64,000 bases of DNA from Salinicola halophyticus. Lineage in GTDB: Bacteria > Pseudomonadota > Gammaproteobacteria > Pseudomonadales > Halomonadaceae. The stretch spans positions 566,850 through 630,849 of the forward strand of contig NZ_PZJN01000006.1 of the NCBI RefSeq assembly GCF_003206695.1, given 5' to 3'. The position numbers were made by a program, and so were the translations under genes. Below are positions 55,134 through 64,000 of this stretch, piece by piece; within the stretch, counting starts at the first letter, position 1; the number at the start of each line of letters is the position of its first letter. The notes beneath the pieces are model-generated. The model searched no databases. It was not told where the DNA came from and saw only the letters and a list, made by a program, of their open reading frames with translations.

Positions 55134-56537
55134 TCAGCGCCGGTTCTTGCGCGCTTCGCGACTGCGGCCCAGTTCACGTTTCTTGGCCTTCTCACGGTCG
55201 CTAGCGCCAGCGTCGGTATCGTAGGGGTTGTCGCCGGAACGGAATTCGAACCGAATCGGCGTGCCCCGCACCTTCAGTACCTTGCGGAAGGTGTTGGTCA
55301 GATAGCGCTTGTAGGCTTCCTGCAGCGATGACGTCTGGTTGCCGTGGACGACGATGATCGGCGGATTGCTGCCGCCCTGGTGCGCCATGCGCAGCTTGAT
55401 GCGGCGGCCATTGATCATCGGTGGCTGATGCTCGCTGACGGCGTCCTGCAGGATGGTGGTCAGACGATTGGTCGACCAGTGGCTGTTGGCGCTGTCGAAG
55501 GCCTTGTCGACCGACTTGTAGAGATCGCCAACGCCGGTGCCATGCAGCGCCGAGATGAAATGGAGCTCGGCGTAGTCGGCGAATCCCAGGCGGCGCTTGA
55601 TATCGGAGCGCATCTTGTCCCGCGCCTCGCTCTCCAGGCCATCCCACTTGTTGACCGCCAGCACTAGCGCGCGGCCGCTGCTGAGGACATAGTCGAGCAG
55701 ATGCATGTCCTGTTCCACCAGGCCGGTGCGCGCGTCCAGGACCATGATCGCGACGTGGCACTCCTTGATCGCCTCCAGCGTCTTGACGATCGAGAACTTC
55801 TCGGCGATCAGGCTGACGTTCTTGCGTCGCCGGACACCGGCGGTGTCCACCAGCACGTAGGGCTTGCCGCGGCGCTCGAACGGAATTTCGATCGAGTCGC
55901 GAGTGGTCCCCGCTTCGTCGAACACCACCACGCGATCTTCGCCCAGCATGCGGTTGACCAGCGTCGACTTGCCGACGTTGGGCCGGCCGATGACGCCGAT
56001 ATGGATGCCGGGGTGGTAGCCGGCCGGGCCCGCGTTGGGGTCGCGCTCGGGGAAGGGCGCCAGCACCTCGTCGATCAGGGTGGTGACGTTACGCCCGTGA
56101 GAGGCCGCAATCGGGTGGGGATCGCCCAGGCCCAGCGCCCAGAACTCGGCCATCGCGGCGTGTTCTTCCAGACCGTCGGTCTTGTTCACCACCAGCCAGG
56201 TCTTCTTCTGGTTGACGCGCAGATGGTTGGCGATCGCCTGGTCGGCGGGCATCAGGCCGGCACGCCCGTCGACCATGAACAGCACGATATCGGCGTCGTC
56301 GATGGCGGTGAGCGATTGCTCCGCCATCGCCGCGTCGATGCCGTGTTCGTCGCCACTGATGCCGCCGGTATCGATCACGGTGTAAGTCTTGTCGCCGAGT
56401 TGCCCGCTACCGTATTTGCGGTCGCGGGTCAGGCCGGGGTAATCGGCCACCAGCGCGTCGCGCGTACGTGTCAGGCGGTTGAAAAGCGTCGACTTGCCGA
56501 CGTTGGGTCGGCCAACCAGGGCGATAACGGGGTTCAT
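55134..56537 (-). CDS. der: GTPase Der (EngA), ribosome assembly
   Basis: Essential double-GTPase for 50S maturation. 467 residues with two G domains: [14 protein letters not shown] and NKTDG in the first, [23 protein letters not shown] and NKWDG in the second, then a KH-like C-terminus ending in a basic tail ([16 protein letters not shown]). Start at ATG 56537. It is last in the conserved rlmN-to-der cluster and converges with the cyclase gene. Confidence 0.96.
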   Translation of the reverse strand: MNPVIALVGRPNVGKSTLFNRLTRTRDALVADYPGLTRDRKYGSGQLGDKTYTVIDTGGISGDEHGIDAAMAEQSLTAIDDADIVLFMVDGRAGLMPADQAIANHLRVNQKKTWLVVNKTDGLEEHAAMAEFWALGLGDPHPIAASHGRNVTTLIDEVLAPFPERDPNAGPAGYHPGIHIGVIGRPNVGKSTLVNRMLGEDRVVVFDEAGTTRDSIEIPFERRGKPYVLVDTAGVRRRKNVSLIAEKFSIVKTLEAIKECHVAIMVLDARTGLVEQDMHLLDYVLSSGRALVLAVNKWDGLESEARDKMRSDIKRRLGFADYAELHFISALHGTGVGDLYKSVDKAFDSANSHWSTNRLTTILQDAVSEHQPPMINGRRIKLRMAHQGGSNPPIIVVHGNQTSSLQEAYKRYLTNTFRKVLKVRGTPIRFEFRSGDNPYDTDAGASDREKAKKRELGRSREARKNRR

Positions 56538-56680
56538 GGCGATTCGCAAAAGGGCGGTGACAAGATGGACGATCAGCGGGAGGGGTCGGAGAACCCGGTG
56601 CGATCGATGCTAATAACCGGGCATTATAGCATGTGACGAGCGTGAAATCCGAATCAGGGGATCCGGTTCGCTACAACGCA

Positions 56681-56706
56681 ATCGGCCCCGCATAGGCGGG
56701 GCCGAT
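56681..56706 (-). terminator. Hairpin downstream of bamB
   Basis: A perfect 11-bp stem ATCGGCCCCGC (56681-56691) with GCGGGGCCGAT (56696-56706) and a 4-base loop, just after the bamB stop and before der on the minus strand. No T tract. Confidence 0.6.
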
Positions 56707-56725
56707 AGAGGGCTTTCGGGTACGA

Positions 56726-57892
56726 TCAGTTGCGATCGGAAAGCGTCTCGAGGTCGTAGGCTGCCAGCGTGCCGTCGTTGCTCAGCGCGTAGATGCGCCG
56801 ATCACCGGTCAGCAATGGCAGTGTCAGGCCGTCGCCGCCAAGTTCTTCGCGGCCGCTCATCTCTCCGGTCGAGGCGTCGATGAGGTGGATGTAGCCTTCG
56901 TAGTCGCCCACGGCGATGTTGCCGTCGACGAACGCGGGCGCGGTCAGCGAGCGACCCTCGAGCGTGTCGGAATCCCACATCACGCGGCCGGTATCGGCCT
57001 CGATGGCGATAACGTGGCTGGCGGCATTAACCGTGAACAGGTAATTCCCCACCACCAGCGGCGTCAGGTAGCTGGACTCTTCATGCTCCCACAGTACCTT
57101 GCCCGATGTGGCTTCCAACGCCAGCAGGCGACCGTTGTAGCTGGTCACGAACAGGCGGCCGTCCTGGGTCAGCACCGGCTGGCCGTCGAGATCGACGAGC
57201 TGATCGACTTCGGTACGTCCCTTGGGTACGGCGACGCGCATGTCCCATAGCGGCTGGCCGCTGCGATTGTCCAGCGTCACCAGGCGACCGTTGGCAAACC
57301 CGGCGAACGACACCGGTTCGATGACGCGGGGCGCGCCGGTGCCGCGCAGCGTCAACGCCGGCTGCGAGCTCGAATAGACCCACTTCTCGCTGCCGTCGAG
57401 ACGGTCGAGGGCCGTCACCGCACCGTCGACACTCTGCACCACGACGAGCTCGCTGTTGACCTGCGGTGCGGCCAGCACTTCGCTGGAAACACGCGACTTC
57501 CAGTCGACGCTGCCGTCATCGCGGCTCACGGCCAGGACTTCACCATTGCGCGTACCGATATAGAGATGGGTGCTGTCGGCGCCGATTCCGCTGGAGATCG
57601 GCGTGCCAAGCTCGACGTCCCACTCGGTCTCGCCGTCGTCGGTACCGATGGCACGAAGATCCCCGGTCTCGTCGACCGCATAGATCGTGCCGTTGTCGAC
57701 GATCGGCGTGAGCGGGTAGCGGGCGCGGCCCAGGCCCTCGCCGATGCCCTGATCCCAGCGCTCGTCGAGGCTGACCTTGGGTGTGAAGTCCTGAAGCGGC
57801 TTGGGCGGATACTGCGGCTCGACGCTACCGGCACAGCCGGCCAGCAGCGTGGCGGTCAACCCCAGAGGCAGAAGTAGGTGGGTCAATTTCAT
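56726..57892 (-). CDS. bamB: Outer membrane assembly lipoprotein BamB
   Basis: Lipoprotein of the BAM complex that inserts beta-barrels. 388 residues: signal with lipobox LAGC, then an eight-bladed PQQ-type propeller visible as repeated W- and G-containing blades (ETEWDVELGTPI, GSVDWKSRV, GSEKWVYSS, GKVLWEHEE, GRVMWDSDT). Its start overlaps the yfgM stop by four bases. Confidence 0.95.
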   Translation of the reverse strand: MKLTHLLLPLGLTATLLAGCAGSVEPQYPPKPLQDFTPKVSLDERWDQGIGEGLGRARYPLTPIVDNGTIYAVDETGDLRAIGTDDGETEWDVELGTPISSGIGADSTHLYIGTRNGEVLAVSRDDGSVDWKSRVSSEVLAAPQVNSELVVVQSVDGAVTALDRLDGSEKWVYSSSQPALTLRGTGAPRVIEPVSFAGFANGRLVTLDNRSGQPLWDMRVAVPKGRTEVDQLVDLDGQPVLTQDGRLFVTSYNGRLLALEATSGKVLWEHEESSYLTPLVVGNYLFTVNAASHVIAIEADTGRVMWDSDTLEGRSLTAPAFVDGNIAVGDYEGYIHLIDASTGEMSGREELGGDGLTLPLLTGDRRIYALSNDGTLAAYDLETLSDRN

Positions 57893-58548
57893 TGGGTAGC
57901 GTCCTCCGCACCGAGATCGTCTAGCTTGAGCTGCAGGCCATAGATGGTCTGGTCGGCATCCTGCGCCAGACTTTGTGCCTGCTGATAGGCCTTGCGCGCG
58001 TCATCGGGACGCTCGAGCGCCAGATAGGCGTCGCCGAGCACGTTCTGGCGCTGCGCTTCGAGCGGGCCGGGCACGGCATCTTCGAGGGTCTCGAGCGCCT
58101 GACTCGGGTCGTCGCCGGCGATCTGCAGGCGCGCCAGGTCGATTCGAGCCAGGCCCTGCATATAGGGGCGGTCGCTGTCGTCGACGACATCGTTGAGCGC
58201 CTCGCGGGCGCGATCGGTGTCGTCGGCATTGACGGCGATCTTGGCTTCCAGCAGGCCGGCCAGATCGGCATACAGCGTATCGCCGTGATCGCTCTGCAAG
58301 CCGTCGGCAAGGTCGAAAGCCTGCTTGCGGGCATTGTCGTCGAGCGTATCGCTGCTGGCGATGGCGATCAGCTGCTGATAGCTGTTGGAGGCTTCGGCAG
58401 ACTGGCCTTCCTGATGGCGCTGCCACGCCTGCCAGCCAAAGACGCCGGCGGCGGCGATGACAATGCCGACCAGCAGGGCGCTACCGTTGGATTTCCACCA
58501 TTCCTTGATCGCGTCCAGCTGCTCTTCTTCGGTCCTAAGCTCCGCCAC
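57889..58548 (-). CDS. yfgM: YfgM family tetratricopeptide protein
   Basis: Ancillary SecYEG-associated protein in periplasmic chaperone traffic. 219 residues: cytoplasmic N-terminus (TEEEQLDAIKEWWKSNG), one membrane helix (about 24-42) and a TPR-rich periplasmic part. Coupled to bamB by an ATGA overlap. Confidence 0.92.
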   Translation of the reverse strand: MAELRTEEEQLDAIKEWWKSNGSALLVGIVIAAAGVFGWQAWQRHQEGQSAEASNSYQQLIAIASSDTLDDNARKQAFDLADGLQSDHGDTLYADLAGLLEAKIAVNADDTDRAREALNDVVDDSDRPYMQGLARIDLARLQIAGDDPSQALETLEDAVPGPLEAQRQNVLGDAYLALERPDDARKAYQQAQSLAQDADQTIYGLQLKLDDLGAEDATQ

Positions 58549-58663
58549 GGGCGGTCTCCTTAATTCGTTCCAAAACGGCTATGGCCAGCAACACGGCACC
58601 CGCGCCTTCACGGCATTCGTTCGCCGCCGAGTCTGGGTTTTGAACCAGTCGCTCTCGTCCCAC

Positions 58664-59944
58664 TCAGGCGAACTGTCGGCCGAGCCAGGCGATGGCCTCG
58701 TCCTGAGCGAGTGTCTGCTGTTCGCTGTCGTCGCGCAGCGGCTTCAATGTCAGTCGCGCGTTGGCGATTTCGTCTTCACCCAGAATCAGCGCGAACCGGG
58801 CACCGCTGCGATCGGCGCGCCGGATCTGGCTCTTGAAGCTACCGCCGCCGCAGTGTACCTGAAGACGCAGCTCGGGCAGAGCATCGCGCAGACGCTCGCC
58901 CAGCAGCAGGGCTTCACGCTCGGCGGATTCGCCCATCGCCAGCAGGTAGGCATCGGCACCGCCCTTGGCCTCTTCGGGGACCAGCTCGAGCGTTTCGAGC
59001 AGCAGCATGAGGCGTTCGAGACCAATGGCGAAGCCCACGCCGGGCGTGGGTTTGCCGCCGAGCTGTTCGACCAGACCGTCGTAGCGACCGCCACCACAGA
59101 CCGTACCCTGACTGCCGAGGGCCGTGGTGGTCCACTCGAACACCGTGCGCGAGTAGTAGTCGAGGCCGCGCACCAGTCGCGGATTGATGCGGTATTCGAT
59201 ACCGGCGGCGTCTAGCGTCGACTTGAGCCGTTCGAAGTGCTCGCGGGATTCGTCGTCGAGATGATCCAGCAGCTGCGGCGCACCGGCGAGCATCTCGCCC
59301 ATGGCCGGATTCTTGGAGTCGAGGATGCGCAGCGGATTGGTGATCAAGCGGCGCTGTGAATCCTCGTCGAGCACCTCGCGGTGAGACTCGAAGTAGGCCA
59401 CCAGGGATTCACGATAGGCAGCGCGCGCCTCCGGCGAACCCAGCGAATTGAGCTCGAGCGTCACGTGGTCGGCCATGCCGAGCTGACGCCACAGGCGGGC
59501 GGAGAGCAGAATGATCTCGGCATCGATATCGGGGCCGGTCATGCCGTAAGCTTCGATGCCGATCTGATGAAACTGGCGATAGCGGCCTTTCTGAGGGCGC
59601 TCGTAACGGAACATCGGGCCCATGTACCAGAGCCGCTGGGTCTGGTTGTGGAGCAGACCATGTTCCATCGCGGCGCGCACGACGGCGGCCGTATTTTCCG
59701 GACGCAGTGTCAGGCTTTCGCCATTGCGATCGTCGAAGGTATACATCTCCTTCTCGACCACATCGGTTGCCTCGCCGATGGAGCGGGCAAACAGCACCGT
59801 CGGTTCGACGATCGGCGTGCGGATCTCGCGATAATCGTAGCGATCCACCAGTGAGCGCAGCTGCCGTTCGAGGTATTGCCACGCGGGTGACTGGTCCGGC
59901 AGCAGATCGTTCATGCCACGAATGGCTTGTAGTTTGTTGCTCAA
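58664..59944 (-). CDS. hisS: Histidyl-tRNA synthetase
   Basis: Class II aminoacyl-tRNA synthetase. The start is a TTG at 59944, with AGGAG six bases upstream, giving 426 residues (E. coli 424) beginning with [15 protein letters not shown]. Motif 2 is seen in [19 protein letters not shown], the histidine-A loop in [13 protein letters not shown] and motif 3 in [12 protein letters not shown]. The non-ATG start may limit expression. Confidence 0.95.
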   Translation of the reverse strand: MSNKLQAIRGMNDLLPDQSPAWQYLERQLRSLVDRYDYREIRTPIVEPTVLFARSIGEATDVVEKEMYTFDDRNGESLTLRPENTAAVVRAAMEHGLLHNQTQRLWYMGPMFRYERPQKGRYRQFHQIGIEAYGMTGPDIDAEIILLSARLWRQLGMADHVTLELNSLGSPEARAAYRESLVAYFESHREVLDEDSQRRLITNPLRILDSKNPAMGEMLAGAPQLLDHLDDESREHFERLKSTLDAAGIEYRINPRLVRGLDYYSRTVFEWTTTALGSQGTVCGGGRYDGLVEQLGGKPTPGVGFAIGLERLMLLLETLELVPEEAKGGADAYLLAMGESAEREALLLGERLRDALPELRLQVHCGGGSFKSQIRRADRSGARFALILGEDEIANARLTLKPLRDDSEQQTLAQDEAIAWLGRQFA

Positions 59945-60064
59945 CTGACACTCCTGCTTATAGCAAAACGCCACAGGCGGCCTGCCTGGGCGTTCGTCGG
60001 TGATTCCCGGATCGAGAATGGCGACGCATCAAGCCTCGCGGACACGCGCTGGCACCTCGCGTGT

Positions 60065-61180
60065 TCACGCCCCGCGGGCAATGACGGCGTCTTCCTGGCT
60101 CTCTTTCTCTTTGGCCTTCTGGCGGATCAGCGCTTCGAGATCGTCGACCAGATGGTCGTTGCGCAGCTTGCTGGCCGGCTTGCCGTCGATGTAGACCAGG
60201 TTGGCCGGGCTGCCGCCGGTGAGGCCGATGTCGGTCTCCTTGGCTTCGCCGGGGCCGTTGACCACGCAACCGATCACCGAGACGTTGAGCGGTGTCATCA
60301 CGTCCTCGAGACGCGTCTCGAGAGCATTCATGGTGGCGATGACGTCGAAGTTCTGACGCGAGCAACTCGGGCAGGCAATGAAGTTGATGCCCTTGGCGCG
60401 CAGCTTGAGGCTCTTCAGCATGTCGAAGCCGACCTTGATCTCCTCGACCGGATCCGCGGCGAGCGAGACGCGGATCGTGTCACCGATGCCGTCCATCAGC
60501 AGCATGCCGAGGCCGATCGATGATTTCACCGTGCCCGAGCGCAGGCCACCGGCTTCGGTGATGCCGAGGTGCAGCGGCTGTTCGATCTGCTTGGCCAGCA
60601 GCCGGTAGGCGGCCACGGCCATGAAGACGTCGCTGGCCTTGACGCTGACCTTGAAGTCGTGGAAATCGAGCCGGTCGAGGTGGTCGATATGGCGCATCGC
60701 CGATTCAACCAGCGCTTCCGGGGTCGGCTCGCCATATTTTTTCTGCAGATCCTTCTCCAGCGAGCCGGCGTTGACGCCGATGCGGATCGGGATGCCGTGA
60801 TGGCGGGCCGCATCGACGACCGCGCGGACGCGATCCTCGCGGCCGATATTGCCGGGGTTGATGCGCAGGCAGTCGACACCGAGTTCGGCTACGCGCAGGG
60901 CGATCTTGTAGTCGAAATGGATGTCGGCAACCAGCGGCACGCTGACTTGCTGCTTGATCTTGCCGAAGGCTTCGGCGGCATCCATGTCGGGCACCGATAC
61001 CCGCACGATATCGGCGCCGGCCTGCTGCAGGCGCTGGATCTGGCCTACGGTGGCGGCGACGTCGTTGGTATCGGTGTTGGTCATGCTCTGTACGGCGATG
61101 GGGGCACCGCCGCCGACAGGCACGTTACCGACATGGATCTGTCGAGAAAGACGACGGGTGATCGGAGATGGCATCTGCAT
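60065..61180 (-). CDS. ispG: 4-hydroxy-3-methylbut-2-en-1-yl diphosphate synthase
   Basis: [4Fe-4S] enzyme of the MEP isoprenoid pathway. 371 residues: TIM-barrel part with [16 protein letters not shown] and LRINPGNIG, cluster cysteines in [11 protein letters not shown] and [13 protein letters not shown]. It starts 8 bases after the rodZ stop. Confidence 0.96.
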   Translation of the reverse strand: MQMPSPITRRLSRQIHVGNVPVGGGAPIAVQSMTNTDTNDVAATVGQIQRLQQAGADIVRVSVPDMDAAEAFGKIKQQVSVPLVADIHFDYKIALRVAELGVDCLRINPGNIGREDRVRAVVDAARHHGIPIRIGVNAGSLEKDLQKKYGEPTPEALVESAMRHIDHLDRLDFHDFKVSVKASDVFMAVAAYRLLAKQIEQPLHLGITEAGGLRSGTVKSSIGLGMLLMDGIGDTIRVSLAADPVEEIKVGFDMLKSLKLRAKGINFIACPSCSRQNFDVIATMNALETRLEDVMTPLNVSVIGCVVNGPGEAKETDIGLTGGSPANLVYIDGKPASKLRNDHLVDDLEALIRQKAKEKESQEDAVIARGA

Positions 61181-61188
61181 GGCGCTTC

Positions 61189-62238
61189 TCAGTCTCCCAG
61201 GGTGAAGCGAGCGACATTGTTGCCGCCCGTGTATTGGCTCAGATCGACCGACTTGCCGCGATATTCGAGCGTCACGCCACTGGCGTTGCCGATGGTCAGA
61301 CGAAAGGGCGGTTCGCCTTCCGCGGTTGCCTGACTGTCGGCGGACTGGAGCCCGCTGAAAATTCGGTCGTCGTTGGCATCATAGATCTCGGTCCATGACT
61401 CCTGGCTGAAAGTCAGGGAGAGCTCGTTGTCGCTGGCGTCCGCGGCCGCCGTGTCATCATTCGCCGCCGAAGTTTCGTCGCCTACCGCCGCGGAACTGGC
61501 CTGTGCAGCCTGGCGTGCGTCGTCGCTCGGTGTTGTCGTTTCCGCCGAGGCGGAGACGCCCGTGGCGTTGTCGTTGCCGCGCGCGGCCGTTGCGTCATCG
61601 GCGCCGGTCGTCGGCGTATTCTGCTGCGTCGGCAGTGGCGGCAACTGGGTGTCGGTATTGGGTGTCATCGCCGAGCTATCGGTGCCGGTGCTGTTGCCAT
61701 TCGAGCTGCCGGCGTCGGTAGCGTTCGCGGCGTCATTGTTGCCTTCGTCGTTCAGGCGATCGACGGCGATGGGGCTGTCGTCGCTGCCCCCCCCGAAGAT
61801 GTCGTTGCCTTCCCGGCTTTGCCACCACAGCAACGTCAACGATATCAGACCAATGATGACCAATAGGGTAAACAGGCGAAAGATCCACGGGCCGACTCGG
61901 GAAGGCGCCCGGGTGGTGTGAACCACGCCGAGTTTACGCTCCATGTCGCCGCGACCATGGGTGGCGTCGTAAGCATTGACAACACGGGTCTCGTCGATTC
62001 CCAGCAGGCGCGCGTAAGATCGCACGTAGCCCCGGCGGTAGGCAGCGATCGGTACCTGGTCGAAGCGGTCTTCCTCGAGCCCGGAGACGACGATCGGGCG
62101 CAGATTGAGCTGCAGCGCGGCATCCTCGAGGCTCAGCCCCTGGCGTTCGCGCTCGCTTCGAAGCATGTGGCCCGCCGTTTCGTGAGACGGGGCTGGTGCG
62201 TCTTGCTGCTTGACTGATGGTTCGTTCATTTCGCTCAT
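61189..62238 (-). CDS. rodZ: Cytoskeletal protein RodZ
   Basis: Links MreB to the elongasome and so shapes the rod. 349 residues: cytoplasmic Xre-type HTH (about 25-95, [19 protein letters not shown]), one membrane helix (about 118-138), a long low-complexity Asn/Asp/Thr/Ala periplasmic linker (about 150-265) and the DUF4115 C-terminal domain ([19 protein letters not shown]). Upstream neighbour pilW, downstream ispG, as usual. Confidence 0.94.
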   Translation of the reverse strand: MSEMNEPSVKQQDAPAPSHETAGHMLRSERERQGLSLEDAALQLNLRPIVVSGLEEDRFDQVPIAAYRRGYVRSYARLLGIDETRVVNAYDATHGRGDMERKLGVVHTTRAPSRVGPWIFRLFTLLVIIGLISLTLLWWQSREGNDIFGGGSDDSPIAVDRLNDEGNNDAANATDAGSSNGNSTGTDSSAMTPNTDTQLPPLPTQQNTPTTGADDATAARGNDNATGVSASAETTTPSDDARQAAQASSAAVGDETSAANDDTAAADASDNELSLTFSQESWTEIYDANDDRIFSGLQSADSQATAEGEPPFRLTIGNASGVTLEYRGKSVDLSQYTGGNNVARFTLGD

Positions 62239-62297
62239 GGGCGAAAATCCTTTTGATCTTTTCCGAGCACGGGCTCGAGTAAGGGGTTCTGATCGCC

Positions 62298-63053
62298 TCA
62301 GGAGCCGCCGAGCTGCTGACGGTAAAAGGCCGCACGAGTCGAATCTCCTTGCGCACTGGCGATGTCACTCGCCAGTCGCAGGCTATCGTCGTCGGTGCCG
62401 GCCACGGTGAAATAACGCTGCAGGCGTTCCCAGGCGCGTTCGTCGTTACCCTGCGTGTGATCGATGCGAGCCAGCGCCAACAGGCTGCGCGCGTTGCGCG
62501 TATCGATATCGAGGGCGCGCTCGTAGTACTGCTGAGCGGCAGTCGCATCGCCGTTGGCGGTTTCGCATTGGCCCAGATTCGCGAACAGCTGGGCTCTTTG
62601 GGTGTAGTTGATATCCTGACTGGCAACGGCCAGTTGCTCGCACGCCTGGGCGTACTGTTCACGCTGGTACAGAAGGGCCGCATAATTGTTGCGAATGCGC
62701 GTTGCCTCGGGGTCGGCTTTCAGGGCTTTCTGGAAAAAGTCGTCGGCCAGGTCCAGCTCTTGCTGACGTTGATAGAGCAGGGCCAGACCTTCCAGGGCGC
62801 CACTGTCGCCGGCGTCGAGATCGACGGCATGATTCAGGGCCTGCTGCGCGCGGGGCAGATTGCCCTCGGCGAGATACGCCTTGCCCAGGCGGGTGTAGGC
62901 TGCCGCCGCGTCCTCAGGGCTATCCTGTTTCGGTCCGTTGGATGAAACCGCCGTGGCGCAGCCACTCGATAGACACAGCGCCCCCGCCAGACATACGACT
63001 CCCGTCGCGATACACAGCGATCGTATCGAACACCAACGAGATGAGCGGGTCAT
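62298..63053 (-). CDS. pilW: Type IV pilus biogenesis/stability lipoprotein PilW
   Basis: TPR lipoprotein (PilF/PilW) that helps the secretin reach the outer membrane. 251 residues from ATG 63053 (GGGAG upstream): lipobox SSGC, then TPR units such as YTRLGKAYLAEGNLPRAQQA and ANLGQCETANGDATAAQQYY. Hinting, with dprA, at pilus-dependent DNA uptake. Confidence 0.92.
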   Translation of the reverse strand: MTRSSRWCSIRSLCIATGVVCLAGALCLSSGCATAVSSNGPKQDSPEDAAAAYTRLGKAYLAEGNLPRAQQALNHAVDLDAGDSGALEGLALLYQRQQELDLADDFFQKALKADPEATRIRNNYAALLYQREQYAQACEQLAVASQDINYTQRAQLFANLGQCETANGDATAAQQYYERALDIDTRNARSLLALARIDHTQGNDERAWERLQRYFTVAGTDDDSLRLASDIASAQGDSTRAAFYRQQLGGS

Positions 63054-63248
63054 GCGCGGCTCTCCCACGTTTCGAGACAGCGACGAGCCAAAGGTCGAAT
63101 CCCGAGCAACTGAAAACAAAGCGGTTTTGGGGCTCCCATCAAAGCGCCGCACCGAGTCGAAGTCAAGGCGAGGCCCGCTCGAGGTGATGGCGACATCGAT
63201 GGCTGCGGCAGACATTGACGGCCGCATAGCGACTTCATGCCCAAGCGT

Positions 63249-64000
63249 TCAGTCGGCATCCAGCTGGATCGACTGGATGTAGCGCTCGTGACGCTTGGTG
63301 CGATCCTTGACCTTACCTACCAGCTGGCCGCAGGCGGCATCGATATCGTCACCGCGGGTGGTGCGCACCATGGCCGTGTGGCCCAGCTCGTAAAGCCAGC
63401 TTTGAAAGCGCATCACTTGATTGCGCGAAGGCTTTTCGTAACCCGAGTGCGGGAACGGGTTGAACGGGATCAGGTTGATCTTGCACGGCAACTCCGCGAG
63501 CAGCGCCACCAGTTCCTCGGCGTGTATCTGCTGGTCGTTGACGTCCTTGATCAGGGTGTACTCGATGGTGACATGACGCGTCGTCTCGCACTTGGCGAGG
63601 TAGCGATGGCACGCATCCAGCAGCGTGCGGATGTTGTACTTGCGGTTGAGCGGCACCAGCTCGTTGCGTAGCTCGTCATTGGCGGCGTGTAGCGAAATCG
63701 CCAGGCTCACATCGATGTCGTCGCCCAGCTTGTCGATCATCGGCACGACGCCGGAAGTCGATAGCGTCACGCGGCGCTTGGACATGCCGTAGGCGTTGTC
63801 GTCGAGCATCAGCTTCATCGACGGCACCACATTGTCATAGTTGAGCAGAGGTTCGCCCATGCCCATCATCACCACGTTGGTGATCGCCTTGCGTCCGTCG
63901 GGGGCGCTCATGCGGCCGCCGGCACGCTGCTGGGCCACCCACACCTGGCCGATGATCTCGGCGCTGGTCAGGTTGCGCTGAAAACCCTGCTTGCCGGTGG
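63249..64000 (-). CDS. rlmN: Dual-specificity 23S rRNA/tRNA (adenine-C2) methyltransferase, partial
   Basis: Radical-SAM methyltransferase for A2503 of 23S rRNA and A37 of tRNA. The window contains the C-terminal ~250 residues; the reading frame continues to the edge ([19 protein letters not shown] at the border) so the N-terminus and CxxxCxxC lie outside. Seen here: [46 protein letters not shown] and the C-terminal AACGQL region with the catalytic cysteine. Confidence 0.94.
   Translation of the reverse strand, partial: TGKQGFQRNLTSAEIIGQVWVAQQRAGGRMSAPDGRKAITNVVMMGMGEPLLNYDNVVPSMKLMLDDNAYGMSKRRVTLSTSGVVPMIDKLGDDIDVSLAISLHAANDELRNELVPLNRKYNIRTLLDACHRYLAKCETTRHVTIEYTLIKDVNDQQIHAEELVALLAELPCKINLIPFNPFPHSGYEKPSRNQVMRFQSWLYELGHTAMVRTTRGDDIDAACGQLVGKVKDRTKRHERYIQSIQLDAD

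Overview
The window is about 64 kb of high-GC chromosome from a gammaproteobacterium, most likely a halophile of the Halomonadaceae (Halomonas/Salinicola/Kushneria type). The grounds are the gene order (rlmN-pilW-rodZ-ispG-hisS-yfgM-bamB-der; def-fmt-rsmB; trkA-trkH; lptF-lptG divergent from pepA), the family signatures, and a set of osmoadaptation transporters (TrkAH, SstT and two tandem BCCT carriers). No rRNA operon, CRISPR array, complete transposase or integrase was found.

Region by region. 1-12.5 kb is conserved core: pepA, divergent lptFG (LPS export), bfd-bfr (iron storage, with a Fur-like box), purEK, a DUF1653 gene, tcdA, truC, a sirtuin, a BASS-family transporter and tapT. 12.7-13.5 kb holds zinT behind a Zur-type box. 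tRNA-Arg(UCG) at 13.54 kb marks the start of an accessory stretch to about 21.4 kb. It has a truncated gmhA copy, a GNAT, an Lrp-type regulator with azlCD, an intact gmhA, a TauE/SafE permease, a small membrane ORF, and a lone 792-residue SIR2/P-loop NTPase gene that I read as an anti-phage defence protein. A 127-bp near-perfect direct repeat (gmhA 3' end) brackets the GNAT-lrp-azlCD block. 21.4-25.9 kb is mixed: an araC-lysE pair, a frameshifted lysR remnant, a cold-shock gene, a GNAT, and rpmE2 with a second Zur-type box. 26-29.3 kb has two BCCT genes of identical length with duplicated leaders, followed by an Hsp20 remnant.

30-36 kb runs on the minus strand: a TraB-family protein, sstT, trkH, trkA, dodecin. 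36-46 kb has a nicotinamidase, the rsmB-fmt-def cluster and, divergently, a LysM protein and dprA; then a lipoprotein acid phosphatase, tsaC, hemF and aroE. The aroE-M48 gap carries two hairpins that both display the CsrA/RsmA consensus ACAGGGATGT around a GGGA loop. 48.6-55.1 kb has a DUF815 ATPase and a phosphorelay operon (hybrid kinase, single-domain receiver, Hpt-REC-REC-GGDEF diguanylate cyclase). 55.1-64 kb is the conserved der-to-rlmN cluster, with rlmN running off the right edge.

Two themes cross the window. Metal homeostasis is visible at the sequence level: zinT and the zinc-free ribosomal protein gene rpmE2 share a Zur-like operator, and bfd has a Fur-like box. Intergenic regions also repeatedly contain short degenerate tandem duplications (11 to about 30 bp units) of unrelated sequence at no fewer than eight places.
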